NCBI GenBank assembly: GCA_023512835.1
Contig: CM042087.1
Coordinates: 13,920,853 to 13,984,852, forward strand
DNA from: Taxillus chinensis
Lineage: Eukaryota; Streptophyta; Magnoliopsida; Santalales; Loranthaceae
Length of the DNA: 64,000 nt
Reading direction: 5' to 3'
Part shown: in pieces, positions 45,265-55,923 of the stretch
Position numbering within the stretch: the stretch's first letter is position 1
Layout of the letters: every line of letters begins with the position of its first letter
Program-made: the position numbers and the translations under genes
The notes under the pieces: model-generated
Database searches by the model: none
Told to the model about the DNA's origin: nothing
What the model saw: the letters and a program-made list of their open reading frames with translations, nothing else

Positions 45265-46450
45265 TTAAGACTGTTTGCCCCCGAACAACTCAGGAAACTG
45301 ATGGTGTATCATGGACTCTCGCTCCCAAGTCTCCTCCTTAATGCCCCGATGTGTCCACAAGTCATGAACTAAAGGAATGGTTTTCCCATTTAAAATCTTG
45401 TCCCGCCTATCCAGGACCCAAATAGGAGTCTCCACAATAATAATATCATCCGTAATAGCTAAATCTCCCCAAGCTATCACGTGCGCTGGATAAGGATAGT
45501 ATTTCCTCAACTGGGACACATGAAACACATTCTGCGCTAATCGATATGTCATAAGACCAACTCGCTCTAGGATCTCAAAAGGTCCAATGTACTGTAGAGA
45601 TAGCTTAGAACCTTTTCCAAACCGGTGATGGCCTCTCCTCGGGGAAACTCGAAGAAACACATGATCTCCCACAGCAAACTCCAATGGTCTCCTCCTCCTA
45701 TCTTCATAAGATTTTTGTCAACTCTAAGTTGATAACAAATGCTTCCGAATCACTCGGACTTTCTCTGTCGCATCCTGCACTAACTATGGCCCCATCAAAG
45801 CTATCTCATCGGCCTTAGCCCAACACATGGCTGACTTGCAAGGCTTACCATACAATGACTCATACGAGGCCATCCTAATAGAGGCTTAATAACTATTGTC
45901 ATAAGCAAAGTCCACTAATGGAAGGTGGGTGGTCCACGAACCTCTAAAATCCATCACACAAGCTCTAAGCATGTCCTCCAAAGTCTGGATAGTCCTCTCT
46001 GATTGCCCATCAGTCTCAGGATGAAAGGTTATACTCAAGCTTAACTTAGTGCCCAAAGCCTCTTGCAAACCCTTCCAAAATTGGGAAGTAAAATGGGCAT
46101 CGTCATCTAACACAATAGACATAGGCACACCATTGAATCTCATAATCTCATCAAGATAAAGCTAGCTAAGGCTACTCATACTCCCTTGCTCCTTGATTGC
46201 CAAGAAATGTGCCGATTTGGTCAAACGGTCCACAATGACTCAAATCATATTCTTTCCTCCTGAAGTGGGTGGAAGTTCAGTCACAAAATCCATTGTGATA
46301 TGGTCCCACTTCTATTGCGTCACAGGCAATGGGTGCAACATCCCTACTAGTAGCTAGTGCTCAGCCTTCATTTACTGACAAGTAAGGCATCAGGAGACAA
46401 ACTATGCCACGCTTCTCTTTATCCTCAGCCACCAAAAATGATGTCGAAGG
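45265..46450 (-). pseudogene. Gypsy-5 integrase with chromodomain-like C-terminus
   Basis: In minus-strand order: a decayed zinc-binding region near 46380-46430; the first catalytic Asp region (TELPPTSGG near 46270); LDDDAHFTSQFWKGL with the second Asp and DGQSERTIQTLEDML with the Glu (about 45960-46110); then the C-terminal GDHVFLRVSPRRG (about 45650) and YIGPFEILERVG. The last 60 residues (VETPIWVLDRRDKILNGKTIP to ELFGGKQS) match the chromodomain layout of chromoviruses, which guide insertion to chromatin marks. Stops and frameshifts fall between 45685 and 45886 and around 46140-46360. Confidence 0.88.
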
Positions 46451-46755
46451 GAATGGTATATCTTGGTGCCACCCAGATGCACCACTAACCTCGAAGCATG
46501 AAATGCCCTCATCACTTCCTCCCAAAGGGAAGAAATCACAAACAACCTCCGTCAAAATCTCAACTCACGCTTCTCTCCCAATGTCCACTCCTCTCGTGAG
46601 CTCTTTGGCCTCCACCCTAGTGCAAAGCCTACCACACTCCTTATCCCCCTACTGTCCCTCCAGGACACGGGTATACAACTCAGGAACAACCACAGTAGGA
46701 CTTAAAACAGCCCGATCATCACGAACTATTAACTACAATAAAGCCACCTGCTCCA

Positions 46756-48130
46756 TCATCCTCCACTCTCGCAAGCAACCTCAGTTTCTCCCTTCCTACT
46801 CAAGGCATCGGCCACAAGGTTCCCCTTCCTAGGAGTAAAAGTCAAGGTGAAATGAAACTGCTGAAGATACTCCATCAATCTTCTCTGGCGCAGATTCAGA
46901 TCCCTATGAGTAAACACATATTGGAGACTCTTGTGATCTAAATACACCACAAACCTCTCTCCCAACAGGTAGTGTTGCAAACTCTTCAAGGCAAGGATAA
47001 CGGCCGCTAACTCCATGTCATGGGGTGGGTCGTTCTTTTCATGAGGCTTCAACTACCTCAAACCATAGGCTATAACATGCTTCTCCTGCATCAAAACATA
47101 ACCCAAACCCACTCGAAAGGAAACACAATACACCTCATATAGAACTCCCTCCCGTGGCAAACTCAAAACTAGTGTTGTGGTCGAACAAGTCTTCAATTTC
47201 TCGAAGGCCTACTGACACTCCTCAATTCACTCAAATTTCACTCCCTTCCTCGTCAAAGCTGTCATAGGGGCTGCTATACGAGAAAATCCCTCCACAAAAT
47301 GTCATTAATAGCCCATAAATCCCAAAAAGATCTGAATCTCAAAAACATTGCTTGGCCTCCCCGGCCGATCATGCCTCCACCTTGCCTTGATCCACCCTAA
47401 TGCCCTCGGCTAACACCATATGGCCAAGAAAGTGAACTTCTTGCATCCAAAAGCTACACTTTGAGAACTTGGCAAATAAATAGTGCTCCCTCCAAACCTA
47501 CAATACCACCGCCAAGTGCTCCTCATGCTCCTCTCGGGAATGTGAATAAAGAAGAATGTCATCCTTGAACACCACCACAAATGAATCAAGTTAAGGGGCA
47601 AATACCTGATTCGTCAAATGCATGAACACTGCTGGTGCGTTAGTGAGCCCAAATGGCATCACCAACCACTCATAGTGCCCATACCTACACCTGAAGGTTA
47701 TCTTTGATACATCCTCTTTTCTCACTCTGAACTGATGATAGCCAGACCTCAAATCTACTTTGGAGAACCATCGTGCCCCACTTAGCTGATCAAACAAGTC
47801 ATCTATATGGGGTAAAAGATACTTGTTCTTCACGGTCACCTAATTCAACTTCCTATAATCAATGCACAATTGCAAGGATCCATCTACATTCTTTGCAAAC
47901 AACACCTGGAGCACCACACGGCAAGGTACTTGGCCTGATGAAACACCTTTCTTTAAGCTTAGCTAACTGTTTATGAAGCTTCCTCAATTCTATCGGTCCC
48001 ATACGATAAGCCACCTGTGAGATAGGTCCCATGCCTGGTAGTAAATCGATGGTAAACTATACACTCCGCTCTGGAAGTAACTTAACTAAATCCACAGGAA
48101 AGACATGCTGGAATTGATCCACCACTGTTG
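46756..48130 (-). pseudogene. Gypsy-5 reverse transcriptase and RNase H
   Basis: RT runs [18 protein letters not shown] (about 47790), [20 protein letters not shown] (about 47670) and the active site. The latter reads FKDD (47558-47569) where Gypsy-3 has FIDD, so an Ile is replaced by Lys while both Asp remain. RNase H contains HDMELAAVILALKSLQHYLLG (shown in part, about 47010) and YLDHKSLQYVFT, then PRKGNLVADALSRKG (about 46800). Frame breaks near 47060-47400 and 47590 disable it. Confidence 0.88.
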
Positions 48131-48319
48131 GCCATACTCTCTTACCCATGCTTCCCTCCTCCCCAAACCCCAATACAGCTGAACTATGGGTAACAACACC
48201 CCACAACTCTCACATTAGGAACCCTACCTCTCCCTATGCCAGGAACCCACCTCTCCCGAGGGCATAACAAACACCACCCTCCTCCTATAACAATTAATCC
48301 TCGCTTGAAAGGCTACTAA

Positions 48320-48748
48320 CTACTCTATCCCCAGGATGACATCAAAAGTATCCATAGACATCACATGCAGGTCAAAAGCAAACACTACACTACCAGTGGT
48401 CAGCTTACACCCACAACACTTCTTCTTTAACCATGTGGTAACACCCATGGGTGATCCCACAAGGAGACGTCTATCAGTTTCAACACACTCTATCTCGAGG
48501 TTTTCTACTAAAGACCCAACAATCAAAGAACACGATACACCAGTATTAAAAAGAACAGATATCATAGTGCTCGAGATTAGAATCGTACCTCGAACAACCG
48601 ATAGTCCCACTCCCTCCTCCTTTAGTGGCGGCACCGGAAAATTCTCCTCTTGGAACCGCACATGTGAGGGCAAACACTCGACTTGACCTCCCCTAGCCTC
48701 GGATGTTTGACCCACCATGCTTCGCTGGTTTCCACCGGACCGCCTCAC
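48320..48748 (-). pseudogene. Gypsy-5 protease, catalytic Asp lost
   Basis: A 142-codon frame contains SVVRGTILISSTMISVLFNTG: the aspartic protease motif LFDTGAS reads LFNTGVS, with codon AAT (48545-48547) for the catalytic Asp, a G-to-A change. Downstream are LVGSPMGVTTWLKKKC and VFAFDLHVMSMDTFDVILGIE, as expected before RT. The homologous motif in Gypsy-3 (23513) is intact. Protease would cut the Gag-Pol polyprotein; this copy could not. Confidence 0.9.
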
Positions 48749-48795
48749 CGTGTCTTGCCCTACAGTTGCCCCTCCTACCTCCCCAAAGGCTGGGC

Positions 48796-49915
48796 CTAAT
48801 AGGACCCTGCTTGGCTAGCCTGCCTTAGATGCGCTGGCCATGCTGGCATCCTGAACTGAGCTTTACTCTTCCCACTCTGAGTTGGCTCACTAGATACTCG
48901 GCCTTCTACCTTGCTAAAACACACTCTACCGATGTGGCCTACCTTGCCACATTTAAAACAAGACATGTGGCTCTTAGGACATTCATTTTTCCAGGTGTCC
49001 CTCCTCACCAGAACAGCTATAACCACTAGGAAAGCTCGAAAGCTGCTCCTTTGACCCTAAGCAAAATGGGGTTTACTTAAGGACCCTGCTGATTGGCCCT
49101 TGCTCTACACATGGCTGTTTCTCCCACACACCACCCTAAGACTTTTTTGCCCACCTGACCGCCCTTGGCCTCCTTGCTCTTGTTTTCCCTCCTTTCCAAA
49201 ATCCTCGTGGCATCCATCACCTTTGCATATGTCCTTAGCTTGAGTACCTCCATCCTCTTGCCTAAAGGCAAGCCGAAGATCCATTATGAATTTGTGGGCC
49301 TTGAGGTCCTCACTCGAGACCGACTCGGAGCAAACCAACTCGATTCTGGAACTCCCGCTCGTACTTAGCCACCGATCGCCATCTCTGCGTCAAGGTGTCA
49401 AACTCACTCCTCTTGCGCCACTGAACTAACTCCGAGAAGAACTCATCATAGAACACCTATAAGAAATCATCCCACAACATGTCCCTTACCTCTCGGTGAC
49501 CCGCTAAGCTCAGCCACCACACTAATGCTTCTCCCTCCAGCTACTGGATTGCCAGCCAAACCTTCTCTTCCTCTAGTGGAAGAAGATAAGAGAACACATG
49601 CTCCACACGCCGCAACCACTGCTCTAATGCGACTAGGTCTCCACCTCCCTTGAACTTTGCCGGTTTCTCCTTCTAGAACTTAGATGCCAATTCCTCCAAA
49701 GCCCTCTTCTGAATGTCTTCGTCATGTGGAACATCCTCTCCTGGAGGTGGTGGAGTAGCCATCTCTGCTCTCATCTCCTCCCGAAGCTCCTGACAGACGC
49801 TATCTCTCATCATGTGCATCGTATCACTCAGGGTCCGAAGCCGAGCCAACACCTATGTCATGGGGTCAACTCTCCCGGCTTGTGCCACTCTCATGCAGAC
49901 ACTCCTAGGAGCCAT
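48796..49915 (-). pseudogene. Gypsy-5 gag with zinc knuckle
   Basis: The minus-strand ATG at 49913-49915 starts MAPRSVCMRVA. A gag core with EDVPHDEDIQKRALEELA, ALVWWLSLAG and FYDEFF lies at about 49440-49740, then EDLKAHKFIMDLR (about 49290), as in Gypsy-3. The zinc knuckle CFKCGKVGHIGRVC (about 48915-48960) is a complete CX2CX4HX4C. Several in-frame stops (for example after 49860) and a shift near 49340 break it. Confidence 0.85.
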
Positions 49916-50306
49916 GATTCTATGCAAAAAAAGAAGCACAACTCAATCGCATAAGTTCTCAACTCCACACATCTCATATTCATCACTCATTACTCATTCT
50001 TAACACATATCTCAACACACATTCACAACACAAACATATCGCATAGGCATATTCATGCAACATCTCAAGGATATTATCACACGCATGCATAAGGACGTCA
50101 AAGCACACAACATTAAATCACATCACAGGCTGGTGCCTAACACAATGCATGTGTGCTCTCTCAATACACATCCTACTCCATGGCTCATCATCCCCTTGGT
50201 ACACCCTAGGAAGATACAAGAGTCTCGTTGATTAAGCTAGTCAACTCATGCCCCCCCCTAAGGGCCTTAAGGATGACTTACCCTCCCCCTACCCTAGGTC
50301 TCAACT

Positions 50307-50317
50307 GCTCGATACCA
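50307..50317 (-). other. Primer-binding site of Gypsy-5
   Basis: The minus strand reads TGGTATCGAGC two bases after the LTR end TGTGACA. It resembles the tRNA-iMet complement (TGGTATCAGAGC) with one base lost. The interval 49916-50306 between it and gag is leader with no gene. Confidence 0.8.
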
Positions 50318-50319
50318 AC

Positions 50320-50920
50320 TGTCACACCCCGGATTTCCCGACACCAAGAAACCGCTTAGTGATACCCCATGCCTCACACCTAGGAGGATAAGGGGTTGGT
50401 GAATGGTCACCTATTAGGGCTCCATCAAGGGTGTTGCCCCAAACCTGCTACAACCTCACACATGACGTGTACAACCACACAAGAAAACCACTCCATGTAA
50501 TAAAATAGTTTTACATGATAAATAGGGTCACTAACCCCAAAACATGGTATCTCAAAAAAAAGTACACCAATCTCAAATGAATACACAAGTCTCACTTCCC
50601 AAACATTTTACATAAACTTAAACAGAACAAGAAATCAAATTCTCATAACTCCACAAGTAGTGTAATTTCCTACCGCTGCTAGGTCCTACGAAAAAAGACA
50701 TGAAAGGTGGGTGAGCAAACCATAGCTTAGTAGGGGTTATGCCTCTCCAAGACAAAAACCAACATCTCCTCCATAATATGCTTTGTGCAAATATGTGCAG
50801 TATAGTGTAGTTAATATAATAGTAAACCATACACAAAGTATTCACAAGTAGCCCCCTTAATGGAACCTAGATACTCGGTCCACTCTTGGACCATCCCCTT
50901 AATGGGACCTCAATACTCGG
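50320..50920 (-). mobile_element. Gypsy-5 5' LTR, segment a (LTR 3' end)
   Basis: It starts tgtcacaccccggatttcc in plus view and matches 29410-30010. It breaks at 50920 where the Copia solo LTR is inserted. Confidence 0.9.
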
Positions 50921-52457
50921 TGTTAGATCAAACCCAGAATTTGGATGATGCGGATAAAACCCTATTTAATTTGGTTTGAGACATTGCATGTTTTATCTTA
51001 AGTTGTTGCAAAAGATATGATCTTAATCCTGGACCTTCACTCGTGAGAGCAAAGGCGAGGACAGGATACATAATCCTGATCCTGGACAAGAGTGAGTGTC
51101 GACAAACACTTGGTAAATAACAAAGTCTACACTTCATATGGAATAAGGATCTTTCATGCAGACAAAACACTTAAAGCTATGGACTAAGGAATCTGCGTCT
51201 TAGAGTTTTAAACACTTAAATTGATGCAGAATAAGAATCCTAGTCTACAACTCACATGGAGTAAGAGAGAGTCATTGCGGAATAAAAAGCTAAGTCTTCT
51301 ACTCAAGCGGACTAAGGAAAAGAAGACATGGAGTAAGGAATCCGAGTCTTCCATACATGCGGAGTAAGGAACGACTTGTGCGGAATAAAGACCCAAGTCC
51401 TTATTCGCACGGAGTAAGGAAAATAGATGCGGAGTAAGGAATCCTAACCTTTTACTCATGCGGAGTAAGGATGTGCTAATACAGAGTAAGCCATCTGACC
51501 TTTTACCTCTTGTGGAGTAAGGAACTCATGCGGAATAATGAACTCGTACGGAGTAAGGATGTGCTAATACAGAGTAAGCCATCTGACCTTTTACCTCTTG
51601 TGGAGTAAGGAACTCATGCGGAATAATGAACTCGTACGGAGTAAGGAAGCGCTAATACAGAGTAAGCTCTCCGGACTTCTCTTTCATACGAAGTAAGGAA
51701 GTGCTAACACGGAATAAGGATTCCAGTATCAAACTGACATGGAGTAAGCAATCAATGATACAAAGTAAGGATCCGAGCTTCATTAACACGGAGTAAGGAA
51801 CCTTACAACGGATAAAGAAGACGTTGCTTCAACTTATCTCTTCGCATTCAAAGTAATCAACTCGCTGCGTCCCAATGTAAGACAAACTCATTGAGAACCT
51901 AAAGCATCTTACATGTGGATTACAAGGGTATGTGGACATAACTTTAAATGCACTTGGGAACTCACAAAGACACTTATGCTTTATAAATCCAAGATTTTGA
52001 CCTCCACATCCACACCAATCAAGGCAGAGAAGTTACCGAGGTGCAGTCAATGCTAAAACGTTGCTCTAAAGAACAAGTTCCAAGGATGTTCCCAATGGAT
52101 GGCTATATATATTAGACTTTGTATATTTTCATATAGTTGATGGTAAGCGCACAAGCTGTAATAGAATATACATACGTGCATACATGTACATGAGCTAAAA
52201 CAGAGATATTGGTTAGTGTGTGAGTGACTTGTAAACAGAGTGTTCGAGAGTTTGTTTAGTAGATCAAAAAGCTTTACAAGCTTTAATCTGCTATATTTTG
52301 TTGTAATTATCATTTGATAATAAAACAAAATACTTCTACTATTTGGTTATCTTCCGCATTGATCTTATCTCTTAACTAGCATTAGTGTTGCGCCAGAGTT
52401 AAAAAAGAGTTTCGATAAAAGCCTATTCACCCCCCTCTAAGCTTCTAGGGACCAACA
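50921..52457 (+). mobile_element. Solo LTR of the Copia-1 family
   Basis: It runs TGTTAGATCAAACCC to GGGACCAACA, 1,537 bp. Likely TSDs are CTCGG (50916-50920) and CTCAG (52458-52462), four of five bases alike. It is colinear with the three-piece Copia-1 LTR and gives the intact reference. From 51230 to 51800 it carries about 25 GCGGAGTAAGGA boxes, including a perfect 88-bp tandem duplication (starts 51473 and 51561). Confidence 0.92.
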
Positions 52458-52462
52458 CTCAG

Positions 52463-52988
52463 GTCCATTCTTGGACCGTCCCCTTGGTAGGACCTCAACG
52501 ACTGATGTCCATCCCTGGACTGTTCTCTCAATGGAACCACAGCATCTAATGTCCAGTCCAGGATTGTCCCCTCAATGGGACCTCAACATTACACATCCAA
52601 ATAAATTAGTATAACACACAAACTTCTCAAGGCACATCACTATTCAAGAATAATAATTCTCATGCATGTATACCCATACACAATAAATTTTAATCGATCT
52701 TTACAGCACCTCCATTTCTCACATCACAACACTATACACACATATGTACACATATAAACAAGAAATCTCAATATCTTCATACCAAGGTAACACCTCACAA
52801 CGCAATTGCTTCCCAAATTGTTTTACCAAAACAGTGTTTGGAATCCCAGTATATAGAATTTCTATAACCATTGAAATAGATTCACTAGGACAGAACCAAC
52901 TACCTCGGACAACAAAAATGGATTGAAAGGCTTGTGCTTCGCATTCTTGATCCAAGGACTCCCTACACCATGCCCTCCCTCCTTCCCC

Positions 52989-53029
<41 letters not shown>

Positions 53030-53590
53030 GTGCGACGTCGGTTAGGGTTTTCTTTTCTTTTCTAAAAATACATAATATATATAACAAAGAAGACACGTTG
53101 CACGAGGTCGACATGGCCCAAAACGTACGTCGACCTCATGTTGACTGTCATTACTCTGAATCACTGGAAGCACACTCCAGATCACTAATATTGCGGATTA
53201 ATTCGGATTAGCAATGCTACAGATTAACCAGGCTACTGAGGCTTGCTCCGTGCTTAGGAGATCACTTGGATTCTTACTCCATGCTTAGGAGATCACTTGG
53301 ATCGTTACTCGATGCTAAGGGATCTCTCGGATCCTTACTCTGTGCTAAGGGATCGCTCGGATCCTTACTCTGACTCATTGGTGTCCCGTACTTAACCCGA
53401 TGCTCCGGATTTTGACCACAATGCTCCGGATTTGACCACGATGCTCTAGATTTGACCACTATGCTCTGAATTTGACCTTGATCGCATTTGCTCACTCCAA
53501 AATACCAAAAATATACATAAAAACCAGAATTTTAGTACCAAAAAAGCATCTCTTAACCTCTAACTCTCAGGACTAAGACATGGGTCCTCA
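52463..53590 (-). mobile_element. Gypsy-5 5' LTR, segment b (LTR 5' part)
   Basis: It matches 30010-30171 plus 43676-44635 and ends GGGTCCTCA at 53590. It contains a C-run plus (CT)n at 52985-53025, and the GGATCCTTACTC and GATGCTCCGGATTTGACC arrays at 53240-53480. The array is shorter by a few units than in the 3' LTR. Confidence 0.9.
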
Positions 53591-54377
53591 TAAGTTTATG
53601 TAGTTCGACCACACCGCTCGCAAATGTCAAGTGTATTTATTGTTGCATTAATAACTATCAACCACCGTCAGTAGATGAATGGTGAAGATTAAAAGATCCA
53701 GTATGGGCATACAACTTGCAGTATAAGCAGTAGATCTGCGGGATACAAGCAAATTAACCTATCATCGTACTCCCGCAATTTAATGGCCAGAAGTTAGTTT
53801 GTCGGGATAAAAAGTCACGCACACATGCACTTTAACAATAAATTAATATCTCACATGCATTTTAAGATTAAATTATCATGTCTCACAAAAAGCGAGGAAT
53901 TAGAACTCCATGAAAAACATAAAATCAATTCCGACATGCTAAAAGAAATAACTTTTGGAGAAACATGCATGAGTTTCGAGAAACGGTGAGAATACTTCCT
54001 AAGTGTTGCGTGCGTGAAGAACATAGAACAAGAACACACTTTCAAGAATCATTCAACAAGTCTTGTTCAAAGATTTAGCACAACCATTTTGTGTTGATCA
54101 TCCACAATCAACAATATCTATTGAATATTCCTAAATGATGTTTATCTCTCTATATTAACATCCGTCGGAATATTCCTATACGATTTGAGCTCTTTCATGT
54201 CAATATCATTAATTCATCTCGGATCTGTTCGTTAGCTTATTATCACTCATATACTCTTTTGTTCGTTTCTCCTTTATTATCAAACCATAGTCATTCTCTA
54301 TAAACATCCTTCTATAATCATTAGTTTCAGCAAAAAAATTCTAATCACCCCCGTTTAGACTCACTTTGGGACCTACA
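53591..54377 (+). mobile_element. Copia-3 5' LTR, segment b
   Basis: The LTR resumes with sequence homologous to Copia-2 LTR 18420-19207 (for example ttgcattaataactatcaaccac against ctgcattaattgcgatcaaccac) and ends ACTTTGGGACCTACA at 54377. Confidence 0.85.
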
Positions 54378-54379
54378 AT

Positions 54380-54391
54380 TGGTATCAGAGC
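54380..54391 (+). other. Primer-binding site of Copia-3
   Basis: TGGTATCAGAGC is a perfect match to the initiator tRNA-Met complement, two bases after the LTR end. Confidence 0.92.
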
Positions 54392-54420
54392 AGTTCTAAA
54401 ACTCTTTGTAGAGATCCCTA

Positions 54421-55923
54421 ATGGCAGATTTCGGTAGCACCGCTCCCATTTAAGCTCCTGTTCTACTTGAGGAACAAGAACCCAATCTAGCTCCTATATT
54501 GAAACTGACAGGAGCACAAGAGCAAGAACAACCCAGCACCAGTAGGAACAGCAAGAAAGAACAAGAAGACTTCATCGATGTTCTTCCCAGCTCATCATCG
54601 CAAGTTCCCATGTGCACACCAGCTTGCTTTTCAAAGTGAAAATCTAGAATGAGAACACACCTTGACATGCTTGACATCTTTCTATGGGAAGTCATTAAAA
54701 ATGGACCTTATACACCAATGGAAATTCAAAGAGGCTATTTAACTACTAAAGATCCAAATAGTTAGACCAAGGTGGAATAGACAAAAGTGAAGCTTAGCTT
54801 CAAAGCTAAAGCCATACTTTTCTCAACTCTAGATGATGACATGTTCACTAATGTGCAAGACACTGCAAAAGAAGTATGGGACAAACTATGTCTCATTTAT
54901 GAAGGTGATGAGCAGATACAGGACAATAAGATTTCCATGCTTAAAAAAGAGTATGAAGCCTTCATATGTGAACCCAAGGAATCCCTTGATAGTATTTACA
55001 TACGGTTCACTAGCCTTGTGCAACAGATGAAGAGCTACAATGTGGCGATCTCGTAAAAGGACAAAAATGACAAATTTTTTAGATCTCTGCCTTTGAGATT
55101 GCTGATTAAGATTTCAGGCATTCGTTAACTGAAGGAGTGGGAAACTTGTGCCATGGAAGCACTTTATGGAGACCTCAAGACATTTGAAATTAAAAAAGAA
55201 AAACTTAAGGCATTTAAAAATCGCTCTAAGAAGAAAGAAAAGTTTTTTGCCTTCAGGGCTACTAAGAAGAAGGAATCGTCCTCTGAAGATGAAGAAGAAG
55301 AAGAAGAAGACCTTAATTCAGATAGCTCCTTAGATAAATAGGTTATTTTTCTTATTAAGAAGCTGCTAAAGAGAAGGGGGAACTACAGAAGGAACGCTAG
55401 ACAATCATTCTCTTCCCTCTCAAAGGGAAAGGATAAGGTGAAGTTATAGTGCTATCACTGCAATAGGCCTGGCCACTTCATTGCAGACTACTACAAGCTA
55501 AAGAGGGAGAACAAAGAGGCAACTGAGTAGAAGAAGAAGAAGAAAGGCTCCTCAAGCTCAAGGAAGGATGACAAGAGGAAGAAGGCTCTGTCACCAACAA
55601 ATATAACAGTGACACTAAGAAAGAAGAAGAGTCCTCAAATGAGGAGCAAAAGGAGAAAGGTCTGATATATTTCGAGGTTGACACCTAACCTCCAATCAAG
55701 GTAAGAACATATCAACGACTCTACATTGAATTTGAAGACATATATAGAGCTTACAAAGAAATAGAGGAACAATTTCTCCCCATAAAAGCTGATAAGGAAA
55801 GATATTATAAAAAACTTGAGAAGCTTTCATGTGAATATAGGGACACAATTGATGACTATGAAAACAATGAGAGAAGATTAAAATCTAAAATGAGTGAAAT
55901 GAAAGGCACGCATAATGGCCTGT
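54421..55923 (+). pseudogene. Copia-3 gag, cut by a Tat LTR
   Basis: The ATG at 54421 starts MADFGSTAP and is followed by a TAA within twelve codons. The core matches Copia-2 gag: RMRTHLDMLDIF (about 54645), AKAILFSTLDDDMFTNVQDT (54808-54866), then an open 89-codon stretch to 55056 (EVWDKLCLIYEGDEQIQDN). The zinc knuckle near 55455 reads CYHCNRPGHFIADY: the histidine is kept but the last cysteine is Tyr. The sequence continues in coiled-coil-like gag (55700-55920) until the minus-strand Tat LTR begins at 55924. The rest of Copia-3 is not in the window. Confidence 0.85.

Larger units (their letters stand above)
29410..53590 (-). mobile_element. Gypsy-5: full-length chromovirus-like retrotransposon with three nested insertions
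   Basis: Read on the minus strand: 5' LTR 53590-50320, PBS, gag, PR, RT, RH, IN with a chromodomain-like C-terminus, PPT, 3' LTR 44635-29410. Net of insertions the LTRs are about 1,729 and 1,722 bp. The 5' LTR holds a Copia solo LTR and the 3' LTR holds Tat-4 (which itself holds a solo LTR). Gene order and the chromodomain place it among plant chromoviruses, probably Tekay-like. No matching TSD is visible (ttttt at 29405-29409, taagt at 53591-53595). Confidence 0.9.
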
